From Alphaproteobacteria bacterium PA4 (GTDB lineage Bacteria > Pseudomonadota > Alphaproteobacteria > Sphingomonadales > Sphingomonadaceae), in contig NKIQ01000024.1 of the NCBI GenBank assembly GCA_002256005.1, positions 1 to 43,937 on the forward strand: a DNA stretch of 43,937 nucleotides, in the 5' to 3' direction. The position numbers were made by a program, and so were the translations under genes. Positions 1 through 7,552 of the stretch are shown here, in pieces. A model generated the notes under the pieces. It worked only from the letters and a program-made list of their open reading frames with translations, did no database searches and had not been told where the DNA came from. Numbering within the stretch: position 1 is the stretch's first letter; every line of letters begins with the position of its first letter.

Positions 1-131
1 GCGGCTGCGCGGATGGCGCCATGATCGCCGCTGCCGCGCTGTTCTGCTCGCCGGTCGGCATGCTGGTGATGACGCCGATCGTCGCCGCCGCCGGCCGCGC
101 GGCTGCGACCCTGTTCCTGGCGGGGGGGTGA
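1..131 (+). CDS. nuoN: NADH-quinone oxidoreductase subunit N, C-terminal end (partial)
   Basis: Only the last 42 codons are present, in the frame starting at base 3 and ending at TGA 129-131. The peptide is a hydrophobic, alanine-rich tail with one membrane-like segment, as expected for the last helix of the complex I antiporter-like subunit NuoN, which takes part in proton pumping. The assignment rests mainly on position: in alphaproteobacteria nuoN is commonly followed by birA, coaX and rnj, exactly the order seen here. The fragment itself carries no diagnostic motif, so another membrane protein cannot be excluded. Confidence 0.6.
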   Translation, partial: GCADGAMIAAAALFCSPVGMLVMTPIVAAAGRAAATLFLAGG

Positions 132-167
132 GCGCCTGGCTGGCGCTTGCGGCATGACAGTTGGAGA

Positions 168-296
168 TGCCTCCGGCGGCTGGGGCCATAGGCCCCAGAC
201 CCCATTTTCATTGTCGTGCCCTGAAGACCGCACGTCGCGCATCAGTCTGCCCCAACAAATGGGGTCTGGGGCCTGCGGCCCCAGCCGCCGGAGGCA
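168..296. repeat. Long inverted repeat between nuoN and birA
   Basis: Arms of 40 bp (168-207 and 257-296) are reverse complements with two mismatches, separated by a 49-bp spacer. Each arm has an inner palindrome of GGGGCC and GGCCCC around three bases. A transcript would form a long two-tiered stem-loop. There is no T-run after the right arm, so a simple intrinsic terminator is unlikely. It resembles dispersed palindromic elements of sphingomonad intergenic regions and ends about 20 bp before the birA start. Confidence 0.85.
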
Positions 297-317
297 CCCT
301 GTCTTCGGCCCCCAAGC

Positions 318-1025
318 ATGACGCCCGCCTTCACCCATCTCGCCACGGTGGGTTCGACGAATGACTGGCTGCTGACGCGCGCCGAGACGCTGCCCGATGG
401 CCATTGGGTGATCGCCGATCGCCAGACCGCCGGGCGCGGCCGCCGCGGGCGGGTGTGGAACGATGGTGCCGGCAATCTGATGGCGTCGGTGCTGGTGCGC
501 AGCGGTGGCCCGGTGCAGCAACTGTCGTTCGTCGCGGCGCTGGCGTTACACGGCGCAATCACCAATTTCCTCCCCCGTGAGGGGGAGGAGAGGTTGGTCC
601 TCAAATGGCCCAACGATGTGCTGCTGGACGGCGTGAAGGTCTCCGGCATCCTGCTGGAGCGGGCCGGTGATGCGCTGGTTATCGGCTTCGGCGTCAACAT
701 CGCCAGCCATCCCGAGGGCACCGAGCGGCCGGCGACCTCGCTCACCGCCGCCGGGCTGGATGCGCCGGAACCGCTGACCCTGCTTGCGCCGCTGATGGAC
801 TACTTCGCGCATTGGCGTGGCGTCTGGGCCGCGCGGGGCTTTGCGCGCGTCCGCACCGCCTGGCTGGCGCAGGCCAGCGGGCTGGGCGGGCGCATCCTGG
901 CGCGGCTGGGGCAGGAGGATGTGCCCGGGCTTTTTGACGGTCTGGATGATGATGGCGCGCTGCGCCTGCGGCTTGACGATGGCAGCGTGCGTGCCATCCA
1001 TGCCGGCGAAGTCTTTGCGCTGTAA
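318..1025 (+). CDS. birA: Biotin--[acetyl-CoA-carboxylase] ligase
   Basis: Activates biotin with ATP and transfers it to the lysine of biotin carboxyl carrier protein, enabling fatty-acid synthesis in the cytosol. The 235-residue product has the class II BPL catalytic core: the biotinyl-AMP loop GRGRRGRVW at residues 39-47, the KWPND motif at 96-100, and a C-terminal SH3-like part. It has no N-terminal helix-turn-helix, so it is a monofunctional ligase and not a BirA-type repressor. Start: ATG at 318; no clear Shine-Dalgarno precedes it. coaX follows after 14 bp, suggesting one transcript. Oddity: residues about 84-91, just before KWPND, are encoded by a palindrome of the same family as the intergenic repeats of this window. 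Confidence 0.93.
   Translation: MTPAFTHLATVGSTNDWLLTRAETLPDGHWVIADRQTAGRGRRGRVWNDGAGNLMASVLVRSGGPVQQLSFVAALALHGAITNFLPREGEERLVLKWPNDVLLDGVKVSGILLERAGDALVIGFGVNIASHPEGTERPATSLTAAGLDAPEPLTLLAPLMDYFAHWRGVWAARGFARVRTAWLAQASGLGGRILARLGQEDVPGLFDGLDDDGALRLRLDDGSVRAIHAGEVFAL
569..588. repeat. Palindromic repeat inside birA coding sequence
   Basis: Perfect 8-bp stem CCTCCCCC/GGGGGAGG with a GTGA loop, followed by a further GAG. It matches the core of the intergenic palindromes at 19216, 26673, 42094 and 43861. It is read through in frame and encodes a charged stretch (LPREGEE) in the linker before the KWPND motif. Confidence 0.7.
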
Positions 1026-1039
1026 CGGGGGAGGGGGCC

Positions 1040-1846
1040 ATGCTGCTCGCCATCGATGTCGGCAACACCAACATCGTCTTTGCCATCTGCGATGGTGACG
1101 ACATCAAGTGGCGCTGGCGCATCTCCACCGATGGCCAGCGCACCGCCGATGAATATGCCGTGTGGCTGCACCAGCTGATGCAGCTGGAAGGCGTGGAGCG
1201 CACGCTGATCGATGCCGCGATCATCGCCACCGTGGTGCCGCCGACGCTGTTCAACCTGCAGCGCCTGTGCCGCAAATATTTCGATGTCGAGCCGCTGGTG
1301 GTGGCGGTGGGCAACGTCAATCTGGGCCTGCGCATTGACCTGCCCAATCCGGCGGAGGTCGGCGCCGACCGGCTGGTCAACTCCATCGCCGCGCATGCGG
1401 CCCACGCGGGCAACCTCGTCATCGTCGATTTCGGCACAGCGACGACGTTCGATGTCGTGTCGGGCGATGGCGCCTATCAGGGCGGCGTCATCGCGCCCGG
1501 CATCAACCTTTCGATGGATGCGCTCTACATGGCTGCGGCCAAGCTGCCCCGCATCGCCGTCGAGCCGCCCACCGATGGTGGTGGCAATGAATTGGGCGTC
1601 ATCGGCAAGGGCACGGTGCACGCCATGCAGTCCGGCGTGTTCTGGGGTTATGTCGGCCTGATTGAAGGTTTGCTGAAACGCATTACATCAGAGATCGTTG
1701 GGCCGGTGACGGTGATCGCCACGGGCGGACTTGCCACATTGTTCAACCGCCACACATCCGCCATCGACCATGTCGATGGTGATTTGACGATTCGCGGCCT
1801 CGTCCGCATCCACGCCCTGAATTCAGGGCAAACAAGCAAGCCCTGA
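1040..1846 (+). CDS. coaX: Type III pantothenate kinase
   Basis: Phosphorylates pantothenate, the first step of coenzyme A synthesis. The 268 residues have the ASKHA-fold signatures of CoaX: the phosphate-binding DVGNTN near the N terminus (residues 6-11), GADRL at 108-112, DFGTATTFD at 130-138, and the GGVIAPG loop at 148-154. The length is normal for the family. A purine-rich Shine-Dalgarno (GGGGGAGGGGG) sits just before the ATG. It lies 14 bp after birA and 26 bp before rnj, a conserved alphaproteobacterial order. Type III kinases are not feedback-inhibited by CoA (family knowledge). Confidence 0.96.
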   Translation: MLLAIDVGNTNIVFAICDGDDIKWRWRISTDGQRTADEYAVWLHQLMQLEGVERTLIDAAIIATVVPPTLFNLQRLCRKYFDVEPLVVAVGNVNLGLRIDLPNPAEVGADRLVNSIAAHAAHAGNLVIVDFGTATTFDVVSGDGAYQGGVIAPGINLSMDALYMAAAKLPRIAVEPPTDGGGNELGVIGKGTVHAMQSGVFWGYVGLIEGLLKRITSEIVGPVTVIATGGLATLFNRHTSAIDHVDGDLTIRGLVRIHALNSGQTSKP

Positions 1847-1872
1847 GTTTGGGGCCAACAGAAAAGAATTGA

Positions 1873-3519
1873 ATGAAACCCGGTAAAGAACTGATTTTCC
1901 TGCCTTTGGGCGGGTCTGGCGAGATTGGCATGAACGTCAATCTCTATGGCTGCAACGGCAAATGGGTGATGGTCGATCTCGGCATGACCTTTGCCGACCC
2001 GTCCTACCCCGGCGTCGAACTGGTGCTGCCGGACCTGAGCTTCATCGAGGACCGCGCGAGTGACCTGCTCGGCATCGTGCTGACGCACGGCCATGAGGAT
2101 CATATCGGCGCCATTCCCTATCTCGCCAATGATCTCGGCGTGCCGCTCTATGCCACCCCCTTCACCGCCGGCCTCATTGCCAAGAAGCTGGAGGAGGAAG
2201 GCCTGACGAAGGAGGTCAAGCTCAACATCATCCCGATGGATGGCAGCCTGACGCTCGGCGATTTCCACTTCCGCTATGTGGCGCTGGCGCATTCGATTCC
2301 GGAAGGCAATGCGCTGGTCATCGACACGCCCTATGGCCGCATCTTCCACACCGGCGACTGGAAGCTGGATGACGGCCCGCTGCTCGGCACCCCGGCGTCC
2401 GCCGCCGAGCTGACCGCCATCGGCGATTCCGGCGTGCTGGCGCTGATCGGCGATTCGACCAATGTCTTCAATACCAAGGCCTCGGGCAGCGAAACCGATG
2501 TCCGCGAGGGCCTGCTGAAGGTCGTCAAGGCACGGAAGAAGGGTCGGGTGCTGGTCACTACCTTCGCGTCCAACGCCGCACGGCTGGCGACCCTGGGCTG
2601 GGTGGCCAAGGAAACCGGTCGCCATCTGGTGCTCGCCGGCCGGTCGATGGACCGCATCACCCAGGTCGCGAAGGCGACCGGCTACCTCAAGGACATGCCG
2701 CCGACGCTGTCGTGGAACGATGCCGCCAACATGGATCCGTCGAAGATCCTCATCCTCTGCACCGGCGCTCAGGGCGAGCCGATGGCCGCGCTCAGCCGCA
2801 TCGCCGATGGCTCGCACCCGGTGCTGAAGCTGGAGCCCGGCGATCTCGTCGTCTATTCGTCGAAGCAGATTCCCGGCAACGAACTCGCCATCGGCCGCGT
2901 GCAGAACGCGCTCGCCACCCGCGGGATCGAGGTGATCACCGAGAAGCAGGCGCATGTCCATGTCTCCGGCCACCCCGGCCAGCCGGAGCTGGAGGCGATG
3001 TACGAATGGATCCGCCCCGAAATCGCCATCCCCGTGCATGGCGAGCGCCGCCACATGGAGGCGCATGCCAAGCTGGCGCTGGCCAATGGCGTGCCGCGCG
3101 CCATGGTGCCGATCAACGGCAGCGCCATTCGCCTGGCCCCCAACGGCCCCAAGCTGCTCAGCCATGAAAAGGCCGGCCGGCTGGTGCTGGATGGCGATGT
3201 CATCCTGCCCGCCAATGGCGCCACCATCGTCGAGCGCCGCCGCCTGATGATGAACGGCCATATGGGGGTCACCGTCGTGCTGGGCAAGGATGGCCGCGTC
3301 GCCGCCACCCCGGCGGTGACAGCGCAGGGCGTGCCGGTGGAGGAGGACAAGGCGGATTTCATCGGCCAGTGCGCCGATGCCGCCGCCGCAGCCGCCAAGA
3401 AGGCCGATCCGAAGCAGGCGGAGAAGTTCGCCGAGGCCATCCGCGTTGCCGTCCGCAAGGTGGCGCGCGAATGGACGGGCAAGAAGCCGGTGACCGATGT
3501 GCAGGTGGTGCGGCTGTAG
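1873..3519 (+). CDS. rnj: Ribonuclease J
   Basis: Metallo-beta-lactamase/beta-CASP ribonuclease with 5'-3' exonuclease and endonuclease activity, involved in RNA maturation and decay. The 548-residue length is normal. The zinc-binding HxHxDH motif is present as THGHEDHIGA at residues 71-80. Further family blocks visible are the HTGDWK segment, the IGDSTNV segment of the beta-CASP region, the AQGEP motif and the HVSGHPGQ motif, which carries later metal or substrate ligands. The C-terminal region after about residue 450 is alanine/lysine rich. The gene follows coaX by 26 bp and is probably cotranscribed. Start: ATG at 1873 after a weak purine stretch. Confidence 0.96.
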   Translation: MKPGKELIFLPLGGSGEIGMNVNLYGCNGKWVMVDLGMTFADPSYPGVELVLPDLSFIEDRASDLLGIVLTHGHEDHIGAIPYLANDLGVPLYATPFTAGLIAKKLEEEGLTKEVKLNIIPMDGSLTLGDFHFRYVALAHSIPEGNALVIDTPYGRIFHTGDWKLDDGPLLGTPASAAELTAIGDSGVLALIGDSTNVFNTKASGSETDVREGLLKVVKARKKGRVLVTTFASNAARLATLGWVAKETGRHLVLAGRSMDRITQVAKATGYLKDMPPTLSWNDAANMDPSKILILCTGAQGEPMAALSRIADGSHPVLKLEPGDLVVYSSKQIPGNELAIGRVQNALATRGIEVITEKQAHVHVSGHPGQPELEAMYEWIRPEIAIPVHGERRHMEAHAKLALANGVPRAMVPINGSAIRLAPNGPKLLSHEKAGRLVLDGDVILPANGATIVERRRLMMNGHMGVTVVLGKDGRVAATPAVTAQGVPVEEDKADFIGQCADAAAAAAKKADPKQAEKFAEAIRVAVRKVAREWTGKKPVTDVQVVRL

Positions 3520-3528
3520 TACATTCCC

Positions 3529-3611
3529 GTCATCCCGGGCTTGACCCGGGACCCAGCTTTTTTGGCACGTTCGGAAGAAGAAGCTGGGTCCCGGGTCGAG
3601 CCCGGGATGAC
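3529..3611. repeat. Dispersed alphaproteobacterial inverted repeat (GTCATCCCGGGCTTGACCCGGGA type)
   Basis: Two 31-bp arms (3529-3559 and 3581-3611) are complementary apart from one T/C difference, with a 21-bp spacer. Sequences starting GTCATCCCGGGCTTGACC are familiar as multi-copy intergenic repeats in many alphaproteobacteria. The element lies 9 bp after the rnj stop and before the DUF1467 gene, so any readthrough transcript would carry a long hairpin. Confidence 0.85.
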
Positions 3612-3634
3612 AACATCAGGGCTGACGACCACCC

Positions 3635-3922
3635 ATGAAACCCGCCTCGATCATCGCCATCTACCTGCTGTTCTGGTCGCTGAGCCTGTTCCTGGTGCTG
3701 CCGTTCGGCGTCAAGACCACGCGCGAACTGGGCGAGGAACCGCTGCCCGGCCAGGCCGATTCCGCCCCGCACAATCCGATGCTGGCCAGGAAGATCCTCT
3801 GGACGACCATCGTCGCCACCATCCTGTTCGCGCTGTTCTACGCCAATTACCGGCAGGGCTGGGTGCATCTGGACGACATTCCCGGCTGGGAACACAGCGG
3901 ACCCTATCGCCCCGCCGCCTGA
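3635..3922 (+). CDS. DUF1467 family small membrane protein
   Basis: A 95-residue protein with two predicted membrane helices (about residues 5-24 and 53-72) joined by a charged, proline-containing loop. The segment FWSLSLFLVLPFGVKT is typical of DUF1467. The function of the family is unknown. In many alphaproteobacteria this gene lies between rnj and proS; here proS is 25 kb away. The 3' end overlaps the convergent TrpF-like gene by 19 bp. Confidence 0.88.
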   Translation: MKPASIIAIYLLFWSLSLFLVLPFGVKTTRELGEEPLPGQADSAPHNPMLARKILWTTIVATILFALFYANYRQGWVHLDDIPGWEHSGPYRPAA

Positions 3923-4581
3923 GCCGCATCGGCCGCGCGCACGGCTGCGACGAACGCCGCCAGCTTGATCGCATCGAGCGCGCCGGCAGTGCGGATGCCC
4001 GAGCAGAGATCAACGCCGAAAGGGCGCACCCGCGCGATGGCATCCCCGACATTGGCCGGGGTCAGCCCGCCGGCGAGGAACACCGGGTGCGGGCTGGCGG
4101 CGACGAAGGCGGCACTTATCGCCCAGTCATGGACATCGCCGGTGCCGCCCAGCGTCGGGATCGCGGCGCCCGGCTTGCCCGAATCGAGCAGGAAGGCGTG
4201 GACGTGCGGCGCATAGGCGGGGATCAGGTCCAGCGCGTCCGGCCCTTCGACATGGATGACCTGCACGCGGCGAACGTCCGGCAACAGCACCGCCAGCCGC
4301 GCCGATTCCACAGGGTCGATATGGCTGACGATCTGCACCACCGGCGCGCCGGTGCGCCGCACATGATCGGCGATGGCATCGGCGCGTGTCTCGCTGGTCA
4401 AGAGGAAGGCGGCGACCGGCGGCGGCACCGCCGCGGCGATGGCGGCGATCAGATCATCGGCGATTGGCCCCGGCCCCGAGGGCATGGCGCCGACCAGCCC
4501 CACCGCATCGGCACCGGCGGCCACCGCCATCTGCATTTCGGCGATGCTCGCCATGCAGCAGGTCTTGATACGCGTTCTCAC
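3904..4581 (-). CDS. Phosphoribosylanthranilate isomerase-like protein
   Basis: A 225-residue TIM-barrel protein resembling TrpF, which isomerises phosphoribosylanthranilate in tryptophan synthesis. Visible family marks: an N-terminal IKTCC, giving the general-base cysteine at residue 8 or 9; LLDSG followed by GGTGDVHDW, containing the likely general-acid Asp and phosphate loop; and AGGLTPANV and the GVDLCSGI segment near the C terminus. Deviations: the usual SPR phosphate motif reads SGPGP, and the E-x-G-x-KD end motif reads RTAGALD. It starts with GTG at 4581, overlapping the TGA of the upstream coiled-coil gene (GTGA), so translation is probably coupled. No other trp gene is nearby, so a specialised paralog is possible. 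Confidence 0.75.
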   Translation of the reverse strand: MRTRIKTCCMASIAEMQMAVAAGADAVGLVGAMPSGPGPIADDLIAAIAAAVPPPVAAFLLTSETRADAIADHVRRTGAPVVQIVSHIDPVESARLAVLLPDVRRVQVIHVEGPDALDLIPAYAPHVHAFLLDSGKPGAAIPTLGGTGDVHDWAISAAFVAASPHPVFLAGGLTPANVGDAIARVRPFGVDLCSGIRTAGALDAIKLAAFVAAVRAADAAQAAGR

Positions 4582-6710
4582 CGCAACCGTTCGGTCGCCT
4601 GCGCCAGTGCCACGTACAGCTTGCCGACATCGGAGGAGAGCAGGGTGACTGCCAGCCCCTTGCCCTCGCGATCCGGCAGCACCCGGGCGATCAGCGCCTC
4701 GAATTCGGTGATGTAGCGGCTGGCCTGTTCGGCAAAGGCCGGGTCATGCTTGAAATGCCGGGCGATGGCGCGCTCGGTATTGGCATCGATCAACCGGGCG
4801 GCGCGGCGGGCGAACAGCCCCTTGTCACCGCGCAGATAGCGCGCCCAGCCTTCGTCGCTGACATCGCTGGAGAGCAGCTTGGCGATGTCGATGGCGCCAT
4901 CCTGCAAGGATGCAAGCAGGGTCTGCGAGCGCTTGGCGATGTCGTCGCGCAGCCGCATGTCATAATGCGCGTCGGCCTCGTCGATGCGCGCCTCCACTTC
5001 GGCAATCGTGCGGGTCAGCGCCAGCAACCGGTTGGTGACCCGCTCGGTGGCGGCCTGGGCGGCGGCGGCGGCGCGGTCGTGCGCGGTTTCGATTTCGGCC
5101 AGCCGGGCGCGGATCGGGGTGGCAAAGGCTGTTTCGGCGCGGCGGCTGCCGGCGGCCTCCAGCGCGGTTTCGGCCTCGCTGACGATTCCGGCCAGCGTAT
5201 CGCGCATGGTGCCGGCGGTCTGGCCGGCGATGTCGCGCACCCGGCCGAACACGTCGATCAGCTGGCTGGATGCGGCCAGCGAGGCGGTGCCGGTCAGCGT
5301 TTCGATATCGGCAAGTGTGGCGCGGGCGGTGGCAAGCTCGCTGGCCAAGGTCACTGCCGCCGCATCGAGCGAGCGGCGGGCCAGTTCCAGCCGCTGTTCG
5401 GCCTCGGCAATGGTTTCGCCGCCTGTCGCAATCGGCGCGGCGAGCGCGGTGCTGCGCTCGTGCAGCCGGTCCAACCCCTCCGCCAGCGCCGCGACTTGCG
5501 GCAGCGCGGCGGGCAGGTCGCTGCCGATGGCGGTCAGCGCCGTCCGCGTGCTGCTGCCGACATCGGCGACGCGGCCTTCGACGGCGACCAGCGCGGCCTC
5601 CGTGGCGGCAATCGGTTCTCCCAGCCGGAAAATGGCGTCGCGGGCATCGGTCATGCGCAGCGCCACCGATTCGAGCGCCGAATTGCCGGTGGCGATGGAA
5701 TTGCCCAGCTTGGCATCGAGCACGCCGAAGCCGCGCTCCACCTGCTCGAACAGGCTGCGATAGCGCGCGGCGTGGCTGTCCAGCTGTTCGGACAATTGCG
5801 CGGCGCCTTCCAGCAGCGTTTCCAGCCGCCGGCTGATCTGCCGCGCCGATTCGGTGCCGATGTGATCGAAGGTGACGCGTGCCTGTTCGACACTGGCGAG
5901 CAGGGCGCTGGTCTGGGTGTGGACGCCGTCGCGGGTGGCATCGGCGGCGGCCGCGGTGCGGGCAAAGGCGGCATCCGCAGCGGCGGCGATATCGGCGATC
6001 GGGGCGGCCAGCGCCGTTTGCGCATTGGCGGCGGCGGCGGTGATCGCCGCCAGCCGTTCATTGGCCATGTCGGTGGCCGTGGCGGTGGCGGCAGTCAGAT
6101 CGGCGACGCGGCTCCACAGCCCGGCGAGCAGGGTTTCGGTGTCGGCGACCTGGGTCGCCAGCCGCGCTTCGGTTTCGGTGAGCAGCATCGCCAGCGCGTC
6201 GGCCTGGGCGCGGGCGGCCGGCACCGCGTCCGCCAGCCGGCTGCCGGCGCTGAGAACCTGTTGGGCGACCGCCGCCAGGCCGCTGCCGCTGGCGGCAATC
6301 GCGGTGGTCTGCGCGTCGATCGGTGCCGCCAGCGATGTGATGCGCTCGAACAGCGTGTCGAGTCGCGATTCCAGCCCGGCCAGCGCCACTGTGCCACGGT
6401 CGAGCTGTTGATCGGCCAATGCGATCTGCCGGGCCAGCAGCGCGGCCTGTGCAGCGCGGGCGCCGCTGGCATCGCGCAGCCGCTCGGCGATCAGCCACAG
6501 CGCCGCCAGCGCTGTGCTGCCGCCCAAAGCCAGCGCCAGCGCCGGCACCAGCCGCGCGGCATCGAGCCCGGCCGAGGCGAGCGTGCCCGGTTGCAGCAGT
6601 TCCAGCCCCAGCAGGATCAGCAACGCCAGCCACAGCAGCGACGCCAGCAGCGCCAGCACCAGCGGCCAGCGCCGCGGCGGCGGCACGTCAAGGTCGGCGT
6701 CGTCGCTCAT
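4578..6710 (-). CDS. Membrane-anchored long coiled-coil protein
   Basis: The 710-residue product has two N-terminal membrane helices (about residues 15-36 and 48-70). A very long Ala/Glu/Asp/Thr-rich heptad region of roughly 500 residues follows, then a distinct basic C-terminal domain (about residues 610-710) with the pieces SSDVSDEGWARYL and LSSDVGKLYVAL. The layout resembles chemoreceptor-like or RmuC-like rods, but no signalling hairpin or nuclease motif is visible. The start ATG at 6710 overlaps the stop of the upstream CDP-alcohol transferase (ATGA), and its stop overlaps the GTG of the TrpF-like gene, so all three are coupled. Function is unknown; a structural or membrane-organising role is inference. 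Confidence 0.8.
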   Translation of the reverse strand: MSDDADLDVPPPRRWPLVLALLASLLWLALLILLGLELLQPGTLASAGLDAARLVPALALALGGSTALAALWLIAERLRDASGARAAQAALLARQIALADQQLDRGTVALAGLESRLDTLFERITSLAAPIDAQTTAIAASGSGLAAVAQQVLSAGSRLADAVPAARAQADALAMLLTETEARLATQVADTETLLAGLWSRVADLTAATATATDMANERLAAITAAAANAQTALAAPIADIAAAADAAFARTAAAADATRDGVHTQTSALLASVEQARVTFDHIGTESARQISRRLETLLEGAAQLSEQLDSHAARYRSLFEQVERGFGVLDAKLGNSIATGNSALESVALRMTDARDAIFRLGEPIAATEAALVAVEGRVADVGSSTRTALTAIGSDLPAALPQVAALAEGLDRLHERSTALAAPIATGGETIAEAEQRLELARRSLDAAAVTLASELATARATLADIETLTGTASLAASSQLIDVFGRVRDIAGQTAGTMRDTLAGIVSEAETALEAAGSRRAETAFATPIRARLAEIETAHDRAAAAAQAATERVTNRLLALTRTIAEVEARIDEADAHYDMRLRDDIAKRSQTLLASLQDGAIDIAKLLSSDVSDEGWARYLRGDKGLFARRAARLIDANTERAIARHFKHDPAFAEQASRYITEFEALIARVLPDREGKGLAVTLLSSDVGKLYVALAQATERLR

Positions 6711-7507
6711 GCGAACTGCGCCTCGGCCCGGCGCAGATTGGCGGCCATCAGCAGCGCGGCGACGCTCAGCACGGCGATTTCCCAATACCAGTAATAGCGC
6801 GGGTCGCCGGCCAGGCAGGCCAGCGCGATGACGATGGTGCGGTTGTTGGCCGACAGGATCGACAGGCGGCGCACCAGCGGCGCGGTCGCCTCGAGATAGG
6901 CGGACAGCCGGTCGGGATGCGCCGCGAGCACGGCGTCGATCGGGCGGGTGGCGCTGCCGAACTTCGCTTCGAAATCATTGTAGAGTTTTTCGCCCCAGAA
7001 GCGCGCGGTGCGCGGTTCGACGCCGAAGATGCCGCGCGCCCGGCGTTTCCATGCCTCGCGCTCGCCTTCATACCAGGCCGATTGCATGGCGTGGCAGGCG
7101 CCCGAGACCAGCGCCAGCAGCAGCGTCGCCTGCCAATTCGCAAAGCTGAGTGCCAGCGGCACCAGCACCAGGATGAACACGAAATAATCGCACAGCCCGT
7201 CGATCAGCCGGCCGAGCGGGCTGGCCTTGCCGCTGGCGCGCGCCAGCTTGCCATCCAGGCCATCCATCACATGCCAGCCGATCATCAGCACGAAACCGGC
7301 CAGCACCGCCAGGGGTTGGTGCCAATGCGTGTAGCACCAGCCGGCCAACGCCCCCAGCGCCATGCCGGTGAAGGAGATGGTATTGGGATGCAGGCCCGCC
7401 TTCAACGCCGGGGCGAGCAGGCGATCGGCAAGCGGATGCACCAGCCAGAGATTGCTGGGATCCTCGATCATGGCCGGCCGGGCGGCGGTGGGGGCTGCAA
7501 TGGTCAC
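6707..7507 (-). CDS. CDP-alcohol phosphatidyltransferase family protein
   Basis: An integral membrane enzyme that displaces CMP from a CDP-activated alcohol to form a phosphodiester. The full motif D-x2-DG-x2-AR-x8-G-x3-D-x3-D is present at about residues 82-107 of the 266-residue product (D82, D85, G86, A89, R90, G99, D103, D107). The catalytic aspartates are therefore intact. Several membrane helices are visible. An N-terminal EDPSNLWLVHPL block is typical of this subgroup. GTG at 7507 was chosen because this subgroup has a short leader before EDP-N; TTG 7513 or ATG 7471 are alternatives, and none has a clear Shine-Dalgarno. It is divergent from the inositol cluster, with 45 bp between starts. 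The alcohol acceptor is unknown; inositol phosphate is an inference from context. Confidence 0.85.
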   Translation of the reverse strand: MTIAAPTAARPAMIEDPSNLWLVHPLADRLLAPALKAGLHPNTISFTGMALGALAGWCYTHWHQPLAVLAGFVLMIGWHVMDGLDGKLARASGKASPLGRLIDGLCDYFVFILVLVPLALSFANWQATLLLALVSGACHAMQSAWYEGEREAWKRRARGIFGVEPRTARFWGEKLYNDFEAKFGSATRPIDAVLAAHPDRLSAYLEATAPLVRRLSILSANNRTIVIALACLAGDPRYYWYWEIAVLSVAALLMAANLRRAEAQFA

Positions 7508-7552
7508 ACGCAAGCGCTAATGGAAAGCAGCCCCCGTGTTAAGAGTGTCCCC

